A stretch of 64,000 nucleotides of DNA from Variovorax sp. CF313 (GCF_000282635.1 NZ_AKIW01000068.1:1-64000); one strand, 5' to 3'; numbered from the stretch's first letter, positions 55,206 to 64,000 are shown. Made by a program: numbers and translations. Notes: generated by a model not told the origin, from the sequence alone.

Positions 55206-56321
55206 ATGACCGACTCCGTAGTTCTCTTCGACGAAATCAAGACCGCCGGCGGCCAGCGCTTCGGCGTTGCCACCCTCAACGCGCCGGCTTCGCTCAACGC
55301 GCTCTCCGTGGACATGGTTCGCCTGCTCACGCCCAAGCTGCGCGAATGGGCGAAGGACGCAGGCATCGTCGGCGTCCTGCTGCAGGCCGCGGGCGAGAAA
55401 GCCTTCTGCGCCGGCGGCGATTTGCGCCAGCTCTACCGGACGCTGCTCGACTGCGGCCCCGAGCGCAACACCTACGCCGAGGACTTCTTCCGCGAAGAGT
55501 ACGAACTGGACCACCTGATCCACACCTTCCCCAAGCCCTTCCTGTGCTGGGGTCACGGCATCGTGATGGGCGGCGGCGTGGGCTTGCTGGCTGGCGCCTC
55601 GCACCGCGTGATGACGCTGCAAAGCCGCATTGCCATGCCCGAGATCAACATCGGCCTGTACCCCGACGTGGGCGGCAGCTGGTTCCTGCGCCGCACGCCG
55701 GGCCGCACGGGCCTGTTCCTCGCACTCACTGCCGCGAACATCAACGCGGCAGACACCATCTTCTGCGGGCTGGCCGACGTGCTGGTGCCGCAGGAGCGCA
55801 AGGGCGAGGTGCTGGAAGCCATCGCTTCGACGAAATGGACCGGCGAGAACAAGGCCGACCGCGCCACGCTGTCGCGCATCCTCGCCAAGGCGAGCGAGGG
55901 CACCGAGATGCCGCCATCGAAGGTGCGCGAGCACTACGACACCATCAACGCGCTGATGGCGGGCGACGACCTGCTCGACATCGCAAGGCGTTTGCGCGAT
56001 CTGCAGAGCGACGACACATGGCTGCAGACCGCAGCCAAGACCTTCGCCAAAGGCGCACCCAGCTCGGCCGCGCTGAGCTTCGAGCTGTGGCAGCGAGTTC
56101 TGCGCATGTCGCTGGCCGAGGTGTTCCGTCTCGAATACTGGGCCTCGCTCGGCTTCTGCGCACACAAGGACTTCGCCGAAGGCATCCGCGCGGTGCTGGT
56201 CGACAAGGACCGCAATCCGCGCTGGAGCCCCGCGACGCTCGAAGAGATCACGCCAGCATTCATCGAAGATCATCTGCGCCCGCGCGGCGAGATGCCGGTC
56301 GAGCTGGCGTCGCTGGTCTGA
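55206..56321 (+). CDS. 3-hydroxyisobutyryl-CoA hydrolase (enoyl-CoA hydratase family)
   Basis: The 371-aa crotonase-fold protein is longer than enoyl-CoA hydratases (about 260 aa) and fits 3-hydroxyisobutyryl-CoA hydrolase. It has FCAGGDLRQLYRTLLD, GHGIVMGGGVGLLAGASHRV and the active-site segment MPEINIGLYPDVGGSWFLRR. It frees 3-hydroxyisobutyrate for MmsB. The cluster shows no separate enoyl-CoA hydratase, so methacrylyl-CoA hydration must come from elsewhere. The ATG at 55206 has a weak ribosome binding site, 29 bp after the dehydrogenase. Confidence 0.9.
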   Translation: MTDSVVLFDEIKTAGGQRFGVATLNAPASLNALSVDMVRLLTPKLREWAKDAGIVGVLLQAAGEKAFCAGGDLRQLYRTLLDCGPERNTYAEDFFREEYELDHLIHTFPKPFLCWGHGIVMGGGVGLLAGASHRVMTLQSRIAMPEINIGLYPDVGGSWFLRRTPGRTGLFLALTAANINAADTIFCGLADVLVPQERKGEVLEAIASTKWTGENKADRATLSRILAKASEGTEMPPSKVREHYDTINALMAGDDLLDIARRLRDLQSDDTWLQTAAKTFAKGAPSSAALSFELWQRVLRMSLAEVFRLEYWASLGFCAHKDFAEGIRAVLVDKDRNPRWSPATLEEITPAFIEDHLRPRGEMPVELASLV

Positions 56322-56365
56322 TCCACACGCATAGATTCCTGCACAGAACAACGGAGACAAGACAT

Positions 56366-57262
56366 ATGAAGATCGCATTCATCGGCCTCGGCAACATGGG
56401 CGGCCCGATGGCCATGAACCTGCTCAAGGCAGGCCATACGCTCAGCGCCTTCGACCTCTCGGCCGAGGCCTGCAAGAAATTCGGCGCCGAAGGCCTGCCC
56501 ATTGCCAAATCGGCGGCCGAGACGGTGGCCGATGCCGAGGTGGTCATCAGCATGCTGCCGGCCAGCGCGCACGTCGAGGGGCTGTTCCTCGGCAGTGGAG
56601 GCAAACCCGGCCTGCTCGACAGCATCCGCGCCGGCACATTGGTGATCGACAGCAGCACCATCGCCGCAGCCACCTCGCGCAAGGTGGCCGAAGCCGCTGC
56701 CGCCAAGGGCGTTGCGATGATCGACGCGCCCGTATCGGGCGGCACCGGCGGTGCGATTGCCGGCACACTGACCTTCATGGTCGGCGGCGAGACGGGTGAC
56801 CTGGAGCGCGCGCGCCCGGTGCTCGAAAAAATGGGCGCCAACATCTTCCACGCCGGCGCGGCCGGCGCGGGGCAGACCGCGAAGATCTGCAACAACATGC
56901 TGCTGGGCATCCTGATGATCGGCACCTCGGAGGCGCTGGCGCTGGGTGTGGCCAACGGGCTCGACCCCAAGGTGCTGTCGGAGATCATGCGCCGCAGCTC
57001 GGGCGGCAACTGGGCGCTGGAAAAGTACAACCCGATGCCGGGCGTGATGGAAACGTCGCCCGCCTCGAAGAACTACGCGGGGGGGTTCGGCACCGACCTG
57101 ATGCTCAAGGATCTGGGCCTGGCGCAAGAGAACGCGACCGCCGTGCGCGCGGCCACGCCCCTGGGTGGGCTGGCGCGCAGCCTGTATGCCGCACACAGCC
57201 TCGCCGGCCACGGCGCGCTCGATTTCTCGAGCGTGCTGAAGCTGGTGCAGAAGGCTTCCTGA
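56366..57262 (+). CDS. mmsB: 3-hydroxyisobutyrate dehydrogenase
   Basis: The 298-aa NAD enzyme oxidises 3-hydroxyisobutyrate to methylmalonate semialdehyde, the MmsA substrate. The Rossmann start is IAFIGLGNMGGPMAMNLLKAGH. The substrate loop is DAPVSGGTGGA near residue 120 and the catalytic Lys lies in GAGQTAKICNNMLLG near residue 170. NYAGGFGTDLMLKDLGLA is near the end. The ATG at 56366 follows CGGAGACA. Last gene of the valine cluster, 44 bp after the hydrolase. Confidence 0.95.
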   Translation: MKIAFIGLGNMGGPMAMNLLKAGHTLSAFDLSAEACKKFGAEGLPIAKSAAETVADAEVVISMLPASAHVEGLFLGSGGKPGLLDSIRAGTLVIDSSTIAAATSRKVAEAAAAKGVAMIDAPVSGGTGGAIAGTLTFMVGGETGDLERARPVLEKMGANIFHAGAAGAGQTAKICNNMLLGILMIGTSEALALGVANGLDPKVLSEIMRRSSGGNWALEKYNPMPGVMETSPASKNYAGGFGTDLMLKDLGLAQENATAVRAATPLGGLARSLYAAHSLAGHGALDFSSVLKLVQKAS

Positions 57263-57276
57263 AGCGGGCTCTGTGA

Positions 57277-57435
57277 TCAGCCGTAGTGGGAGTGCAGGGC
57301 CCACAACAGGCCGATCACCACCACGAAGAGCACCGCAAAAAGCGCCCAGGCACGCATGACTGCCTGGTTCTCCGTGATTTCGGCGGGAGCTGCCTCGGGA
57401 GGCTGGCTAGGAGCGGCGGGCGGCGGTTGGGTCAT
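57277..57435 (-). CDS. 52-aa membrane protein overlapping the MFS gene
   Basis: The small protein has a Pro/Ala-rich cytoplasmic start (PPPAAPSQPPEAAPAEI) and one helix (AWALFAVLFVVVIGLLWAL) with a short tail. The ATG at 57435 lies 29 bp inside the end of the MFS gene in another frame, so translation is likely coupled. A helper of the transporter is possible but unproven. Confidence 0.5.
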   Translation of the reverse strand: MTQPPPAAPSQPPEAAPAEITENQAVMRAWALFAVLFVVVIGLLWALHSHYG

Positions 57436-58690
57436 TCCCGACTGTACCCCGCGTCGAGGCGGCCGGGGCGAGCTTTGCAGAAGCGTCCATCCGCGACATC
57501 GCCCACATGATGCCGGCCGCCACGAGGTTGGCGCCCACGCTGGACAGGATCGGCAGCATGTAGCTGCGGCTGATGTCGAAGGCAAAGCCCGCGGCGGCGG
57601 GGCCGACCAGCGTGCCGAAGGCCACGCTGGTGTAGAGCACCCCGATGATCGCGCCGATGTTGCGGCCGCCGAAGTAGTCCATGACCAGCGCCGGCAGCAG
57701 CGCGACGAAACCGCCGTAGAACGCGCCGTAGAAGAACGCGAACACGGCCAGCCCCGGGAAGCCGCTGGACGCCGCCCACACGAGCAGCGACAGGGCCATG
57801 CCCGTCGACATCAGCAGCATGGTCTGCGCACGCCCCATGCGGTCGGCCAGCCCACCGAGAAAGAATCGCCCGGCCGTGCTGCCGACGCCGATGGCGCCCA
57901 GCAGCAGCACCGCGGAGGCGTTGGGCACGCCGTGGTCCAGGGCGTAGGGCACGAGGTGCACGAAGGGCACGAACAGGCCGAACGAGCTGATGAGGCAGGC
58001 CGCATACAGGCCGGCGAAGCGCCTTGAGCGCACTGCATCGCGCACCGTGAAGCCTTCGGGCCTGGCCGAAGCGGCCAGCGGCTGCGGCGGATCGCCGTCG
58101 GGGCCGAGCCCCCGGTCGCGCGGGTCGTTTTCTATCAGCAGTGCCATGCCCACGCCCACCACCACCGCCAGCCCGCCGAGTGCCAGGTAGGCGTGCCGCC
58201 AGCCCAGGGTTTGGATGAACAGCGACGCCAGCGGCGGCATCACCAGCGTGCCCACGCCGATGCCGCTCACCGCCAGCCCCGACGCGAAGCCGCGCCGCCT
58301 GACGAACCAGCGCTGCACCGCGCCCAGCACCGGCACATACGACGCGCCAACCCCGAGGCCGACGCCAAGCCCGTAGGCCAGGTAGATCTGCGCGAGGCTC
58401 TGCGCCTGCCCCGCAATGGCCAGCCCCAGCCCGACCAGCACCATGCCGGCGACGGCCAGCCGCCGCGAACCCCAGCGGTCGGCCAGCGGCCCGCTCAGCA
58501 CGCCCAGGCCGAAGTAGAGAAAGCCCGCCAGCGAGAACACCAGCGACACCGAGCCGCGCGAGGCGCCGAAGTCTTTCTGCAGCGATTCGAGAAAGGCGCT
58601 GAAGGTGTAGGCGCTGCCGAAGCCGACCAAGGTCACGGCGAAGGCGCCCGCGACCACCAGCCAGCCTCGGAAGAGGCCCCTGTTGCTCAA
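57407..58690 (-). CDS. MFS transporter, OFA/monocarboxylate-like
   Basis: The 427-aa protein has twelve helices and a central loop near residue 195-225. It shows GFGSAYTFSAFLESLQKDFGASRGSVSLVFSLAGFLYF at the start, the MFS signature GPLADRWGSRRL between helices 2 and 3, and its repeat GGLADRMGRAQ. This resembles the oxalate/formate antiporter-type branch. The start is the TTG at 58690, backed by GGAGG seven bases upstream; no ATG fits. It is divergent from a GcvA-type LysR gene that probably controls it. Confidence 0.87.
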   Translation of the reverse strand: MSNRGLFRGWLVVAGAFAVTLVGFGSAYTFSAFLESLQKDFGASRGSVSLVFSLAGFLYFGLGVLSGPLADRWGSRRLAVAGMVLVGLGLAIAGQAQSLAQIYLAYGLGVGLGVGASYVPVLGAVQRWFVRRRGFASGLAVSGIGVGTLVMPPLASLFIQTLGWRHAYLALGGLAVVVGVGMALLIENDPRDRGLGPDGDPPQPLAASARPEGFTVRDAVRSRRFAGLYAACLISSFGLFVPFVHLVPYALDHGVPNASAVLLLGAIGVGSTAGRFFLGGLADRMGRAQTMLLMSTGMALSLLVWAASSGFPGLAVFAFFYGAFYGGFVALLPALVMDYFGGRNIGAIIGVLYTSVAFGTLVGPAAAGFAFDISRSYMLPILSSVGANLVAAGIMWAMSRMDASAKLAPAASTRGTVGNDPTAARRS

Positions 58691-58820
58691 CGGATGGCCT
58701 CCATTGGATGGATCAGAATATTTGAATTCATAGTTGCGAGTGACGAATCAGATCGGTTTTCTTCTTTCCCTGCGTGTGCCAATATTCCTGCTTCGAGGAT
58801 CGCTTCGCAAACCAGAATTT

Positions 58821-58838
58821 CTGACCGGTTCGGATCAG
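58821..58838. promoter_or_regulatory. Imperfect dyad in front of the GcvA-type regulator
   Basis: CTGACCGG-TT-CGGATCAG is an inverted repeat with six of eight arms paired, 12 bp before the LysR ATG. GATCAG/ATCAGAT also recurs elsewhere in this 160-bp AT-rich gap. It may be the autoregulatory site. Confidence 0.3.
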
Positions 58839-58850
58839 ATTGGCTAAACC

Positions 58851-59834
58851 ATGGAGCACCAACTCCCACCGCTCAACGCTCTGCGCGCCTTCGAGGCCGC
58901 AGCACGCCATCTCTCGGTGAAGAATGCCGCGGACGAACTGTGCGTGACCCCGGGTGCCGTGAGCCAGCTCGTCAAGACGCTGGAGCTGCACCTCGGCGTG
59001 GAGCTGTTTCGCCGCGTCAACCGCGGCATCTTCCTGACCGATGCGGGCCAGGCCTACCTGCCGCCGGTGCGCAATGCCTTCAGGCAGATCAGCGACGCCA
59101 CGCAAAAGGTGGCCGTGCCTGCGGACACCGGCCTGCTCACCGTGAGCGCCACGCCGTTCTTCGCTGCCGCCTGGCTCGTGCCGCACCTCAAGTCATTCCA
59201 GAAGGCGCATCCCGGCATCGACCTGCAGGTGCGGGCCAGCAACACGCTCGCCGATTTCTCGCGCGACGGCATCGATGTGGCCATCCGCCACGGCATGGGC
59301 CGGTACCCCGGGCTTGCCAGCCAGCGCGTGCTCACGGTCGAGATGGTTGCCGTCGCCGCGCCCGCGCTGGTCGCCGAGCACGGCAAGCCGAAGAAGCCGG
59401 TCGACCTGCTGCAATGGCCGCGCGTGAACGACGCGGAACGCAAGGGCTGGCACACGTGGTTCGAGGCACAGGGCGTTGCTGACACCGGCCCGGCCCGTGG
59501 GCCGTCGTTCGACGATGCGGGGCTGCTGGTGGGCGCGGTGCAGGCGGGGCAGGGCGTCGGCCTGCTGCCCGCGGCCCTGGTGGCGAACGACGTCGCAGAA
59601 GGCCGGCTGGTGCGGCTCTTCAGGGCCGCATGGCTGGAAGACTTCGCCTATTACCTCGTGTACCCGCAGGCCAGCCACGATCGGCCGAAGGTGGCGGCCT
59701 TCCGCGCCTGGATCGGCGAGGCGATGCGCCGCGGTCAGACGGCGGCGAGAAAGTCGCCGGCGTCCCCGCCTTCGCATTTCCAGTCGGCAAAGACACCGAC
59801 GAGGCTGCAATTGGTGCAGCGGCAGCCGAGGTAG
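58851..59834 (+). CDS. GcvA-type LysR regulator with C-terminal extension
   Basis: The 327-aa protein starts with the GcvA-subfamily helix-turn-helix (LPPLNALRAFEAAARHLSVKNAADELCVTPGAVSQLVKTLE). It has the usual effector domain (SATPFFAAAWLVPHLKSFQKAHPGIDLQV, AVQAGQGVGLLPAALVA). The family normally ends near AFRAWIGEAMR, about residue 292. Here the frame runs on for 35 basic, Pro/Ser-rich residues, the last 33 codons of which lie antisense inside the next gene. The natural stop may have been lost. It is divergent from the MFS transporter gene. Confidence 0.9.
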   Translation: MEHQLPPLNALRAFEAAARHLSVKNAADELCVTPGAVSQLVKTLELHLGVELFRRVNRGIFLTDAGQAYLPPVRNAFRQISDATQKVAVPADTGLLTVSATPFFAAAWLVPHLKSFQKAHPGIDLQVRASNTLADFSRDGIDVAIRHGMGRYPGLASQRVLTVEMVAVAAPALVAEHGKPKKPVDLLQWPRVNDAERKGWHTWFEAQGVADTGPARGPSFDDAGLLVGAVQAGQGVGLLPAALVANDVAEGRLVRLFRAAWLEDFAYYLVYPQASHDRPKVAAFRAWIGEAMRRGQTAARKSPASPPSHFQSAKTPTRLQLVQRQPR

Positions 59835-60175
59835 TACCAGCGCACGTCGGTGCTGTCGGCATGGAGTGCTACGCCCGAGAGCAGCTCGAAGGCTTCGGCG
59901 CCGCAGACGCACTCGTGGTTCTCGAACTCGGCTTCGTCTGCGTATTCGGCGCTGTCGCCCATCAGGTGAACGTTGCCGCAGGCCGTGCAGGTGCGCCGCG
60001 CCGCGCCCGTGTCTTCGTCGGTCTCGAGCTTGAAGACGCGTCGACCGCAGCTGCATGCCGATGCCGCGAACCGCGTGGCCGGGTAGGCGTTGGCCTGGCT
60101 GTAGCGCTGCATTTCGGCCTGGATGTCTTCCGGACCATCGCCGTACCAGTAGCGGCCTTTTTTCTTCAGAGCCAT
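59735..60175 (-). CDS. Double zinc-ribbon protein of unknown function
   Basis: The 146-aa protein has two C-x-C/C-x-x-C cysteine sets: Cys41/43 with Cys63/66 (ACSCGRRVF, CTACGNVH) and Cys89/91 with Cys120/123 (ECVCGAEAFEL, CRCTNCSL). Each set should hold one zinc ion. The N-terminus is basic and aromatic (MALKKKGRYWYGDGPEDI) and the rest is acidic. I do not recognise a named family. The ATG at 60175 has AGGAAG upstream. Its 3' end overlaps the LysR gene tail by 100 bp on the opposite strand. Confidence 0.7.
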   Translation of the reverse strand: MALKKKGRYWYGDGPEDIQAEMQRYSQANAYPATRFAASACSCGRRVFKLETDEDTGAARRTCTACGNVHLMGDSAEYADEAEFENHECVCGAEAFELLSGVALHADSTDVRWYYLGCRCTNCSLVGVFADWKCEGGDAGDFLAAV

Positions 60176-60230
60176 CGGGTCTTCCTGTCCTCGAGTGTGG
60201 ATGCGAAGTCGCGATTCTGCAGTGCCATTC

Positions 60231-61157
60231 CTACAGCAGCTCGATCCCCGGCAGGCTCTTGAAGCAACTCTCGCGCGTGATGCGCACGAAGTCCGCCAGC
60301 CATGGCTGCCCCGACGTGCCCCGCGTGCACGCCATGTAGAGCCGCCCCGTCAGCCCTTTGCTGCCCACGCGGCGAGCCGTGACGTAGCCGCGGTCGAGGT
60401 AGTTCTGCACCGCCCACAGCGGCAGCGTCGCCACGCCGCGCCCGCTCGCCACCAGTTGCAGCATCGCCACCGTGAGCTCGGTGGTGCGGCGGTGCGCAGG
60501 CTCCACGCCCGCCGGCGCCAGCACCTGCCGCACGATGTCGAGCATGTCGTCGGGCACGGGGTAGGTGATGAGCGTCTGGTTGGCGAAGTGGCGCGCCGTC
60601 AGATACGCCTTGGCTGTCAGCGGATGGTCGTTGGCCAGCAGCGCCATGATCTCGAAGCGAAACAGCGCGTGGTAGTCGACGGTTTCGTCGGGGTCTTCCT
60701 CGGACACGATCGCCACCTCGGCGCGGTTCTGCAGCACCAGCGCGATCGGGTCGGGGTGGAAGCCCGAGACGATGTCGAGCTCGATCTCGGGCCAGCGCTG
60801 GCGGAACGCGTCCATCGCCGGCATCAGCCAGTCGAAGCAGGTGTGGCACTCGACCACGATGCGCAGCTGCCCGCTGCGCCCCAGCGCGAGCCGGGCCACG
60901 TCGCGCTCGGCTTCCTCGATGAGCGGCAGGGCGGTGTCGGCCAGCTGCAGCAACCGCAGGCCGGTGGTGCTGAACTGCGGCGGCACCGACTTGCGTTCGA
61001 ACAGCTGCGCGCCGTAGCGGTCCTCGAGCAGCTTGATCTGGTGCGACAGCGCCGATTGCGTGAGGTTGAGCAGCTGCGCTGCGCGCACCAGGCTGCCGGT
61101 GTCGCGCAGCGCGATGAGCGTGCGCAGGTGGCGTATTTCGAGGGTCGACTGCGACAT
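60231..61157 (-). CDS. metR: MetR-type LysR regulator of methionine synthesis
   Basis: The 308-aa regulator matches MetR: LEIRHLRTLIALRDTGSLVRAAQLLNLTQSALSHQIKLLEDRYGAQLFERKS at the start, then IVVECHTCFDWLMPAMDAFRQRWPEIELD. The CHTC segment is characteristic and lies in the homocysteine-sensing domain. It activates metE with homocysteine. It is divergent from metE over 99 bp. A consensus MetR site TGAA-N5-TTCA begins on its own start codon, pointing to self-repression. Confidence 0.95.
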   Translation of the reverse strand: MSQSTLEIRHLRTLIALRDTGSLVRAAQLLNLTQSALSHQIKLLEDRYGAQLFERKSVPPQFSTTGLRLLQLADTALPLIEEAERDVARLALGRSGQLRIVVECHTCFDWLMPAMDAFRQRWPEIELDIVSGFHPDPIALVLQNRAEVAIVSEEDPDETVDYHALFRFEIMALLANDHPLTAKAYLTARHFANQTLITYPVPDDMLDIVRQVLAPAGVEPAHRRTTELTVAMLQLVASGRGVATLPLWAVQNYLDRGYVTARRVGSKGLTGRLYMACTRGTSGQPWLADFVRITRESCFKSLPGIELL

Positions 61158-61169
61158 GAAAATTATTCA
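61157..61169. promoter_or_regulatory. MetR-binding site in the metR-metE gap
   Basis: TGAA-AATTA-TTCA is an exact match to the MetR consensus TGAA-N5-TTCA. Its first base is the T of the complement of the metR ATG, so binding would block metR while placing MetR about 90 bp upstream of the metE start. Confidence 0.75.
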
Positions 61170-61256
61170 ATCGAATGGGCAAAAGGTTTCGTTTGAATCA
61201 TATGCCCCAAACGCCGACCATTGCAGGCTCCCAAGATCAGCGATTACTACCTGCAA

Positions 61257-63599
61257 ATGACCACCCGTATCCACACCCTCGGCTTTCCGCGCATGGGCGC
61301 CCACCGGGAACTCAAGTTCGCCCTCGAAAAGCACTGGCGCGGCGAGATCGATCGCGCCTCGCTCGAAGCGGTCGGCGAAGAACTGCGCGCGCGCCACTGG
61401 CAGGCCCAGCGCGATGCGGGACTCGACTTCGTGACGGTCGGCGACTTTGCATACTACGACCACGTGGCCAACCATATCCAGCTGCTCGGCTGCGAGCCGT
61501 CGCGCTTCGGCTTTCATGGCGGCGAACCCGAACTTTCGCGTTACTTCACGATGGCGCGCGGCGTGGAAAGCGAAGCCGGCCACGTACACGACGACAGCTG
61601 CAACCACGCCGAAGGCACTTTCGCGCTGGAAATGACCAAGTGGTTCGACACCAACTACCACTACCTCGTGCCCGAGTTCGATGCGGCCACGCAGTTCAAG
61701 CTCGTGTCGACGCGCCTGTTCGACGAAGTGGCGCAGGCGCAGCAGGCCGGGCACGCGGTCAAGGCCGTGCTGCTCGGGCCACTGAGCTTCCTGTACCTCG
61801 GCAAGGAAAAGGAAGCCGGCTTCGACCGCTTCTCGCTGCTCGACTCGCTGCTGCCCGTCTATGAACAGGTGCTTCGGCGGTTGAAGCAGCAGGGCGTGGA
61901 ATGGGTGCAGGTCGACGAGCCCATCCTCGGCCTCGACCTGCCCGACGCGTGGCGCAACGCCTTCGAGCGCACCTACTGGCAACTGGCCCGCAGCGCGCCG
62001 AAGCTGCTGCTGGCCACGTACTTCTCGCCGCTGTCGGACAACCTGCGCCTGGCCTGCCAGCTGCCGGTGGCGGGCCTGCACGTGGACGCCGTGCGTTCGC
62101 CGCAGGAACTGACGGGCGTGGCCGACTGGCTGCCGGCGCACAAGGTGCTGTCTGTCGGCGTGGTCGATGGCCGCAACATCTGGCGTACCGACGTCGATGC
62201 CGCGCTGGCCAAGCTCAGGCCAGTGGCGGAGAAGCACAAGGGCGAGCTGTGGATCGCGCCTTCGTGTTCGCTGCTGCACGTGCCTTTCAACCTCGAGGCC
62301 GAGACGAAGCTCGACACCGAGCTCAAGTCGTGGCTCGCCTTCGCCATCGAGAAGCTCGACGAGCTGCGCGTGCTGCGCGCGGCCATCGACGGCGATGAAG
62401 CCTCGGTCGCGACCGAACTGGTGGCCGCCCGCGCGGCAGTGTCGGCACGCCGCGCCAGTCCGCGGGTGCACCGCGCCGACGTGGCCCTGCGCCTGGCGCG
62501 CAGCGTGGCCGGCGACGACAGCCGCGTGTCGGTCTTTGCGCTGCGCCAACTGGTGCAGCGCACGCGCTTCGCCTTGCCGGCGCTGCCGACCACCACCATC
62601 GGCTCGTTCCCGCAGACGCCGGACATCCGCGCCGCGCGCGCCGCCTTCAAGCGCGGCGAGCTCGACGCCGCCGGCTACCGCGAGAAGATGCGCGCAGAGA
62701 TCGCACTCGCCGTGCGCAAGCAGGAGGAACTGGGCATCGACGTGCTGGTGCATGGCGAAGCCGAGCGCAATGACATGGTCGAGTACTTCGGCGAGCAGCT
62801 CGACGGCTTCGCCTTCAGCGCCAACGGCTGGGTGCAGTCGTACGGCTCGCGCTGCGTGAAGCCGCCGGTGATCTTCGGCGACGTGGCGCGCCCGGCGGCG
62901 ATGACAGTGGAGTGGAGCGCCTATGCGCAGAGCCTGACGAAGCTGCCGATGAAGGGCATGCTGACCGGCCCCGTCACCATCCTGCAGTGGTCTTTCGTGC
63001 GCGACGACCAGCCGCGCGCCACCACCTGCGAGCAGATTGCCTGGGCGATCCGCGACGAGGTGGTCGACCTCGAAGGCGCGGGCATCGGCATCATCCAGAT
63101 CGACGAACCCGCGATTCGCGAAGGACTGCCGCTGCGCCGCGCCGGCCGGCCCGCGTACCTGAAGTCGGCCACGCGCGCCTTCCGCATCAGCGCTTCAGGC
63201 GTGCGCGACGAGACGCAGATCCACACGCACATGTGCTATTCGGAGTTCAACGACATCCTGCCGGAGATCGCGGCAATGGACGCCGACGTGATCACCATCG
63301 AGACCAGCCGGTCCGACATGGAACTCTTGCGAGGTTTCGGCGGCGAGAACGATGCGGGTGGCTTCCGCTACCCGAACGAGATCGGCCCGGGCGTGTATGA
63401 CATCCACTCGCCGCGCGTGCCCTCGGTCGACGAGATCGTGCGCCTGATGCGCAAGGCCGCGGGCGTGGTGCCGCACGAGAACCTCTGGATCAACCCCGAC
63501 TGCGGCCTCAAGACCCGCGGCTGGCCCGAGACCGAGGCGGCGCTGTCGAACATGGTGGCCGCAGCGAAGCTGCTGCGAAAGGAACTGGTTCCCGCTTGA
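61257..63599 (+). CDS. metE: Cobalamin-independent methionine synthase
   Basis: The 780-aa enzyme moves a methyl group from 5-methyltetrahydropteroyl-triglutamate to homocysteine. It has two barrel domains: residues 1-370 beginning THTLGFPR-type ([26 protein letters not shown]), and the catalytic half starting [15 protein letters not shown]. Zinc ligands lie in [13 protein letters not shown] (His, Cys) and [12 protein letters not shown] (Cys). The ATG at 61257 is the family start though it lacks a ribosome binding site. It is divergent from metR. Confidence 0.96.
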   Translation: MTTRIHTLGFPRMGAHRELKFALEKHWRGEIDRASLEAVGEELRARHWQAQRDAGLDFVTVGDFAYYDHVANHIQLLGCEPSRFGFHGGEPELSRYFTMARGVESEAGHVHDDSCNHAEGTFALEMTKWFDTNYHYLVPEFDAATQFKLVSTRLFDEVAQAQQAGHAVKAVLLGPLSFLYLGKEKEAGFDRFSLLDSLLPVYEQVLRRLKQQGVEWVQVDEPILGLDLPDAWRNAFERTYWQLARSAPKLLLATYFSPLSDNLRLACQLPVAGLHVDAVRSPQELTGVADWLPAHKVLSVGVVDGRNIWRTDVDAALAKLRPVAEKHKGELWIAPSCSLLHVPFNLEAETKLDTELKSWLAFAIEKLDELRVLRAAIDGDEASVATELVAARAAVSARRASPRVHRADVALRLARSVAGDDSRVSVFALRQLVQRTRFALPALPTTTIGSFPQTPDIRAARAAFKRGELDAAGYREKMRAEIALAVRKQEELGIDVLVHGEAERNDMVEYFGEQLDGFAFSANGWVQSYGSRCVKPPVIFGDVARPAAMTVEWSAYAQSLTKLPMKGMLTGPVTILQWSFVRDDQPRATTCEQIAWAIRDEVVDLEGAGIGIIQIDEPAIREGLPLRRAGRPAYLKSATRAFRISASGVRDETQIHTHMCYSEFNDILPEIAAMDADVITIETSRSDMELLRGFGGENDAGGFRYPNEIGPGVYDIHSPRVPSVDEIVRLMRKAAGVVPHENLWINPDCGLKTRGWPETEAALSNMVAAAKLLRKELVPA

Positions 63600-63638
63600 G
63601 GTGAGGAGGGGCAATGCGGGCGCGCCAATAATGGTGGC

Positions 63639-64000
63639 ATGCTTTGCCCAGACCGTCTCTTCCCGTTCCGTTTCTCCCTGTTGCTCCTGTTGCTCCTGGC
63701 CCCCGTGATGGGCTGGGCGCAGAACCGCGCGGAAGCGCTGCTGCAGTTCGAAGGCGTGCAGGCGCGCTATGAAGCGTCCTATGCGCCCGGTGCCGTCGCG
63801 CGTGGTGCGAGGGAACTGCTGGAGCCCGATGACCAGGCCATTGCCGACAAGGCACTCAAGGCGCTGGACACCGCCGCCGGCCGTGCGTTCAACACCAGGG
63901 CCTCCGTGGCCGCGATCCAGCAGGAAGTAGCGTTGGCCGGCAACGGCGGTGCCGCTCCCGGCCCGCAGGTGCTGGCCGCCGTGGCGCATCTCGTGAAACT
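63639..64000 (+). CDS. Exported protein, 3' end outside the window
   Basis: From the ATG at 63639 the frame is open to the window edge for 120 codons. It starts with a Sec signal peptide ([19 protein letters not shown]) and continues as an Ala-rich helical region ([20 protein letters not shown], then [21 protein letters not shown]). It may be a periplasmic coiled protein. No family is recognised. An out-of-frame ATG at 63631 gives no signal peptide. Confidence 0.6.
   Translation, partial: MLCPDRLFPFRFSLLLLLLLAPVMGWAQNRAEALLQFEGVQARYEASYAPGAVARGARELLEPDDQAIADKALKALDTAAGRAFNTRASVAAIQQEVALAGNGGAAPGPQVLAAVAHLVK

Noticed and set aside
61202..61864. Alternative gene starting at the ATG upstream of metE.
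   Set aside because: The frame is out of phase with metE and encodes Arg/Pro-rich shadow sequence; kept only as a possible translational brake.

Overview
The window is about 64 kb of GC-rich chromosomal DNA, roughly 70% GC in typical backbone lines by hand count. It reads as a betaproteobacterium of the Comamonadaceae, most like Variovorax. This is an inference from the gene set: a gcvTHP operon behind a tandem glycine riboswitch, a TRAP transporter with DenD, AcoD/AcoR-type acetaldehyde metabolism, non-compartment ethanolamine ammonia-lyase, a valine mms cluster, MetR/MetE, and a decayed Bug-type receptor gene. No rRNA, complete tRNA, IS element or CRISPR array was seen.

Layout. 1-3.2 kb: lower-GC accessory stretch (about 57% in a sampled line) with an orphan protein, an exported TPR protein, a tail-anchored ankyrin protein, a frameshifted VOC remnant and a macro-domain protein. 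3.2-9.8 kb: RibD/DHFR-like protein, two GFA proteins, a MurA paralogue, nitronate monooxygenase, an esterase, a DUF3014 protein and a 93-aa orphan. 9.8-14.6 kb: gcvT-gcvH-gcvP on the minus strand under a glycine riboswitch. 14.6-21.5 kb (minus): DUF1232 protein, an unknown, denD-dctP-dctQ-dctM with a terminator-like hairpin between dctP and dctQ, and ETF:ubiquinone oxidoreductase. 21.6-23.7 kb: SDR, EamA transporter and thioesterase in overlapping plus-strand order.

23.7-28.9 kb is an envelope-modification locus: a PmrAB/QseBC-type two-component system divergent from two PAP2 phosphatases and an EptA phosphoethanolamine transferase. Both target promoters carry direct repeats of TTCAGG-like hexamers in identical geometry. 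29-37 kb: AhpD-like protein, HAD lipoprotein, eutC-eutB-eat, FKBP, opgD and a methyltransferase. A tRNA-like fold lies in the opgD leader. 38-42.3 kb: sigma-54 activator divergent from an AcoD-type aldehyde dehydrogenase with a DUF779 partner, then a decayed Bug receptor. EutBC would make acetaldehyde that AcoD could oxidise.

42.3-46.4 kb: a 48-aa membrane protein, a PAS-LuxR regulator divergent from the CoA-transferase genes scoAB, and a CaiB-family protein. 46.4-51.3 kb: an Lrp regulator divergent from an aromatic-type aminotransferase, a RidA-like protein lacking the usual Arg and an amino-acid permease, with a second aminotransferase converging on them. 51.4-57.3 kb: LysR regulator divergent from mmsA, acyl-CoA dehydrogenase, 3-hydroxyisobutyryl-CoA hydrolase and mmsB, which fits the lower valine pathway. 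57.3-64 kb: MFS transporter with a 52-aa membrane protein, a GcvA-type regulator, a double zinc-ribbon protein, divergent metR/metE, and a truncated exported protein at the right edge.
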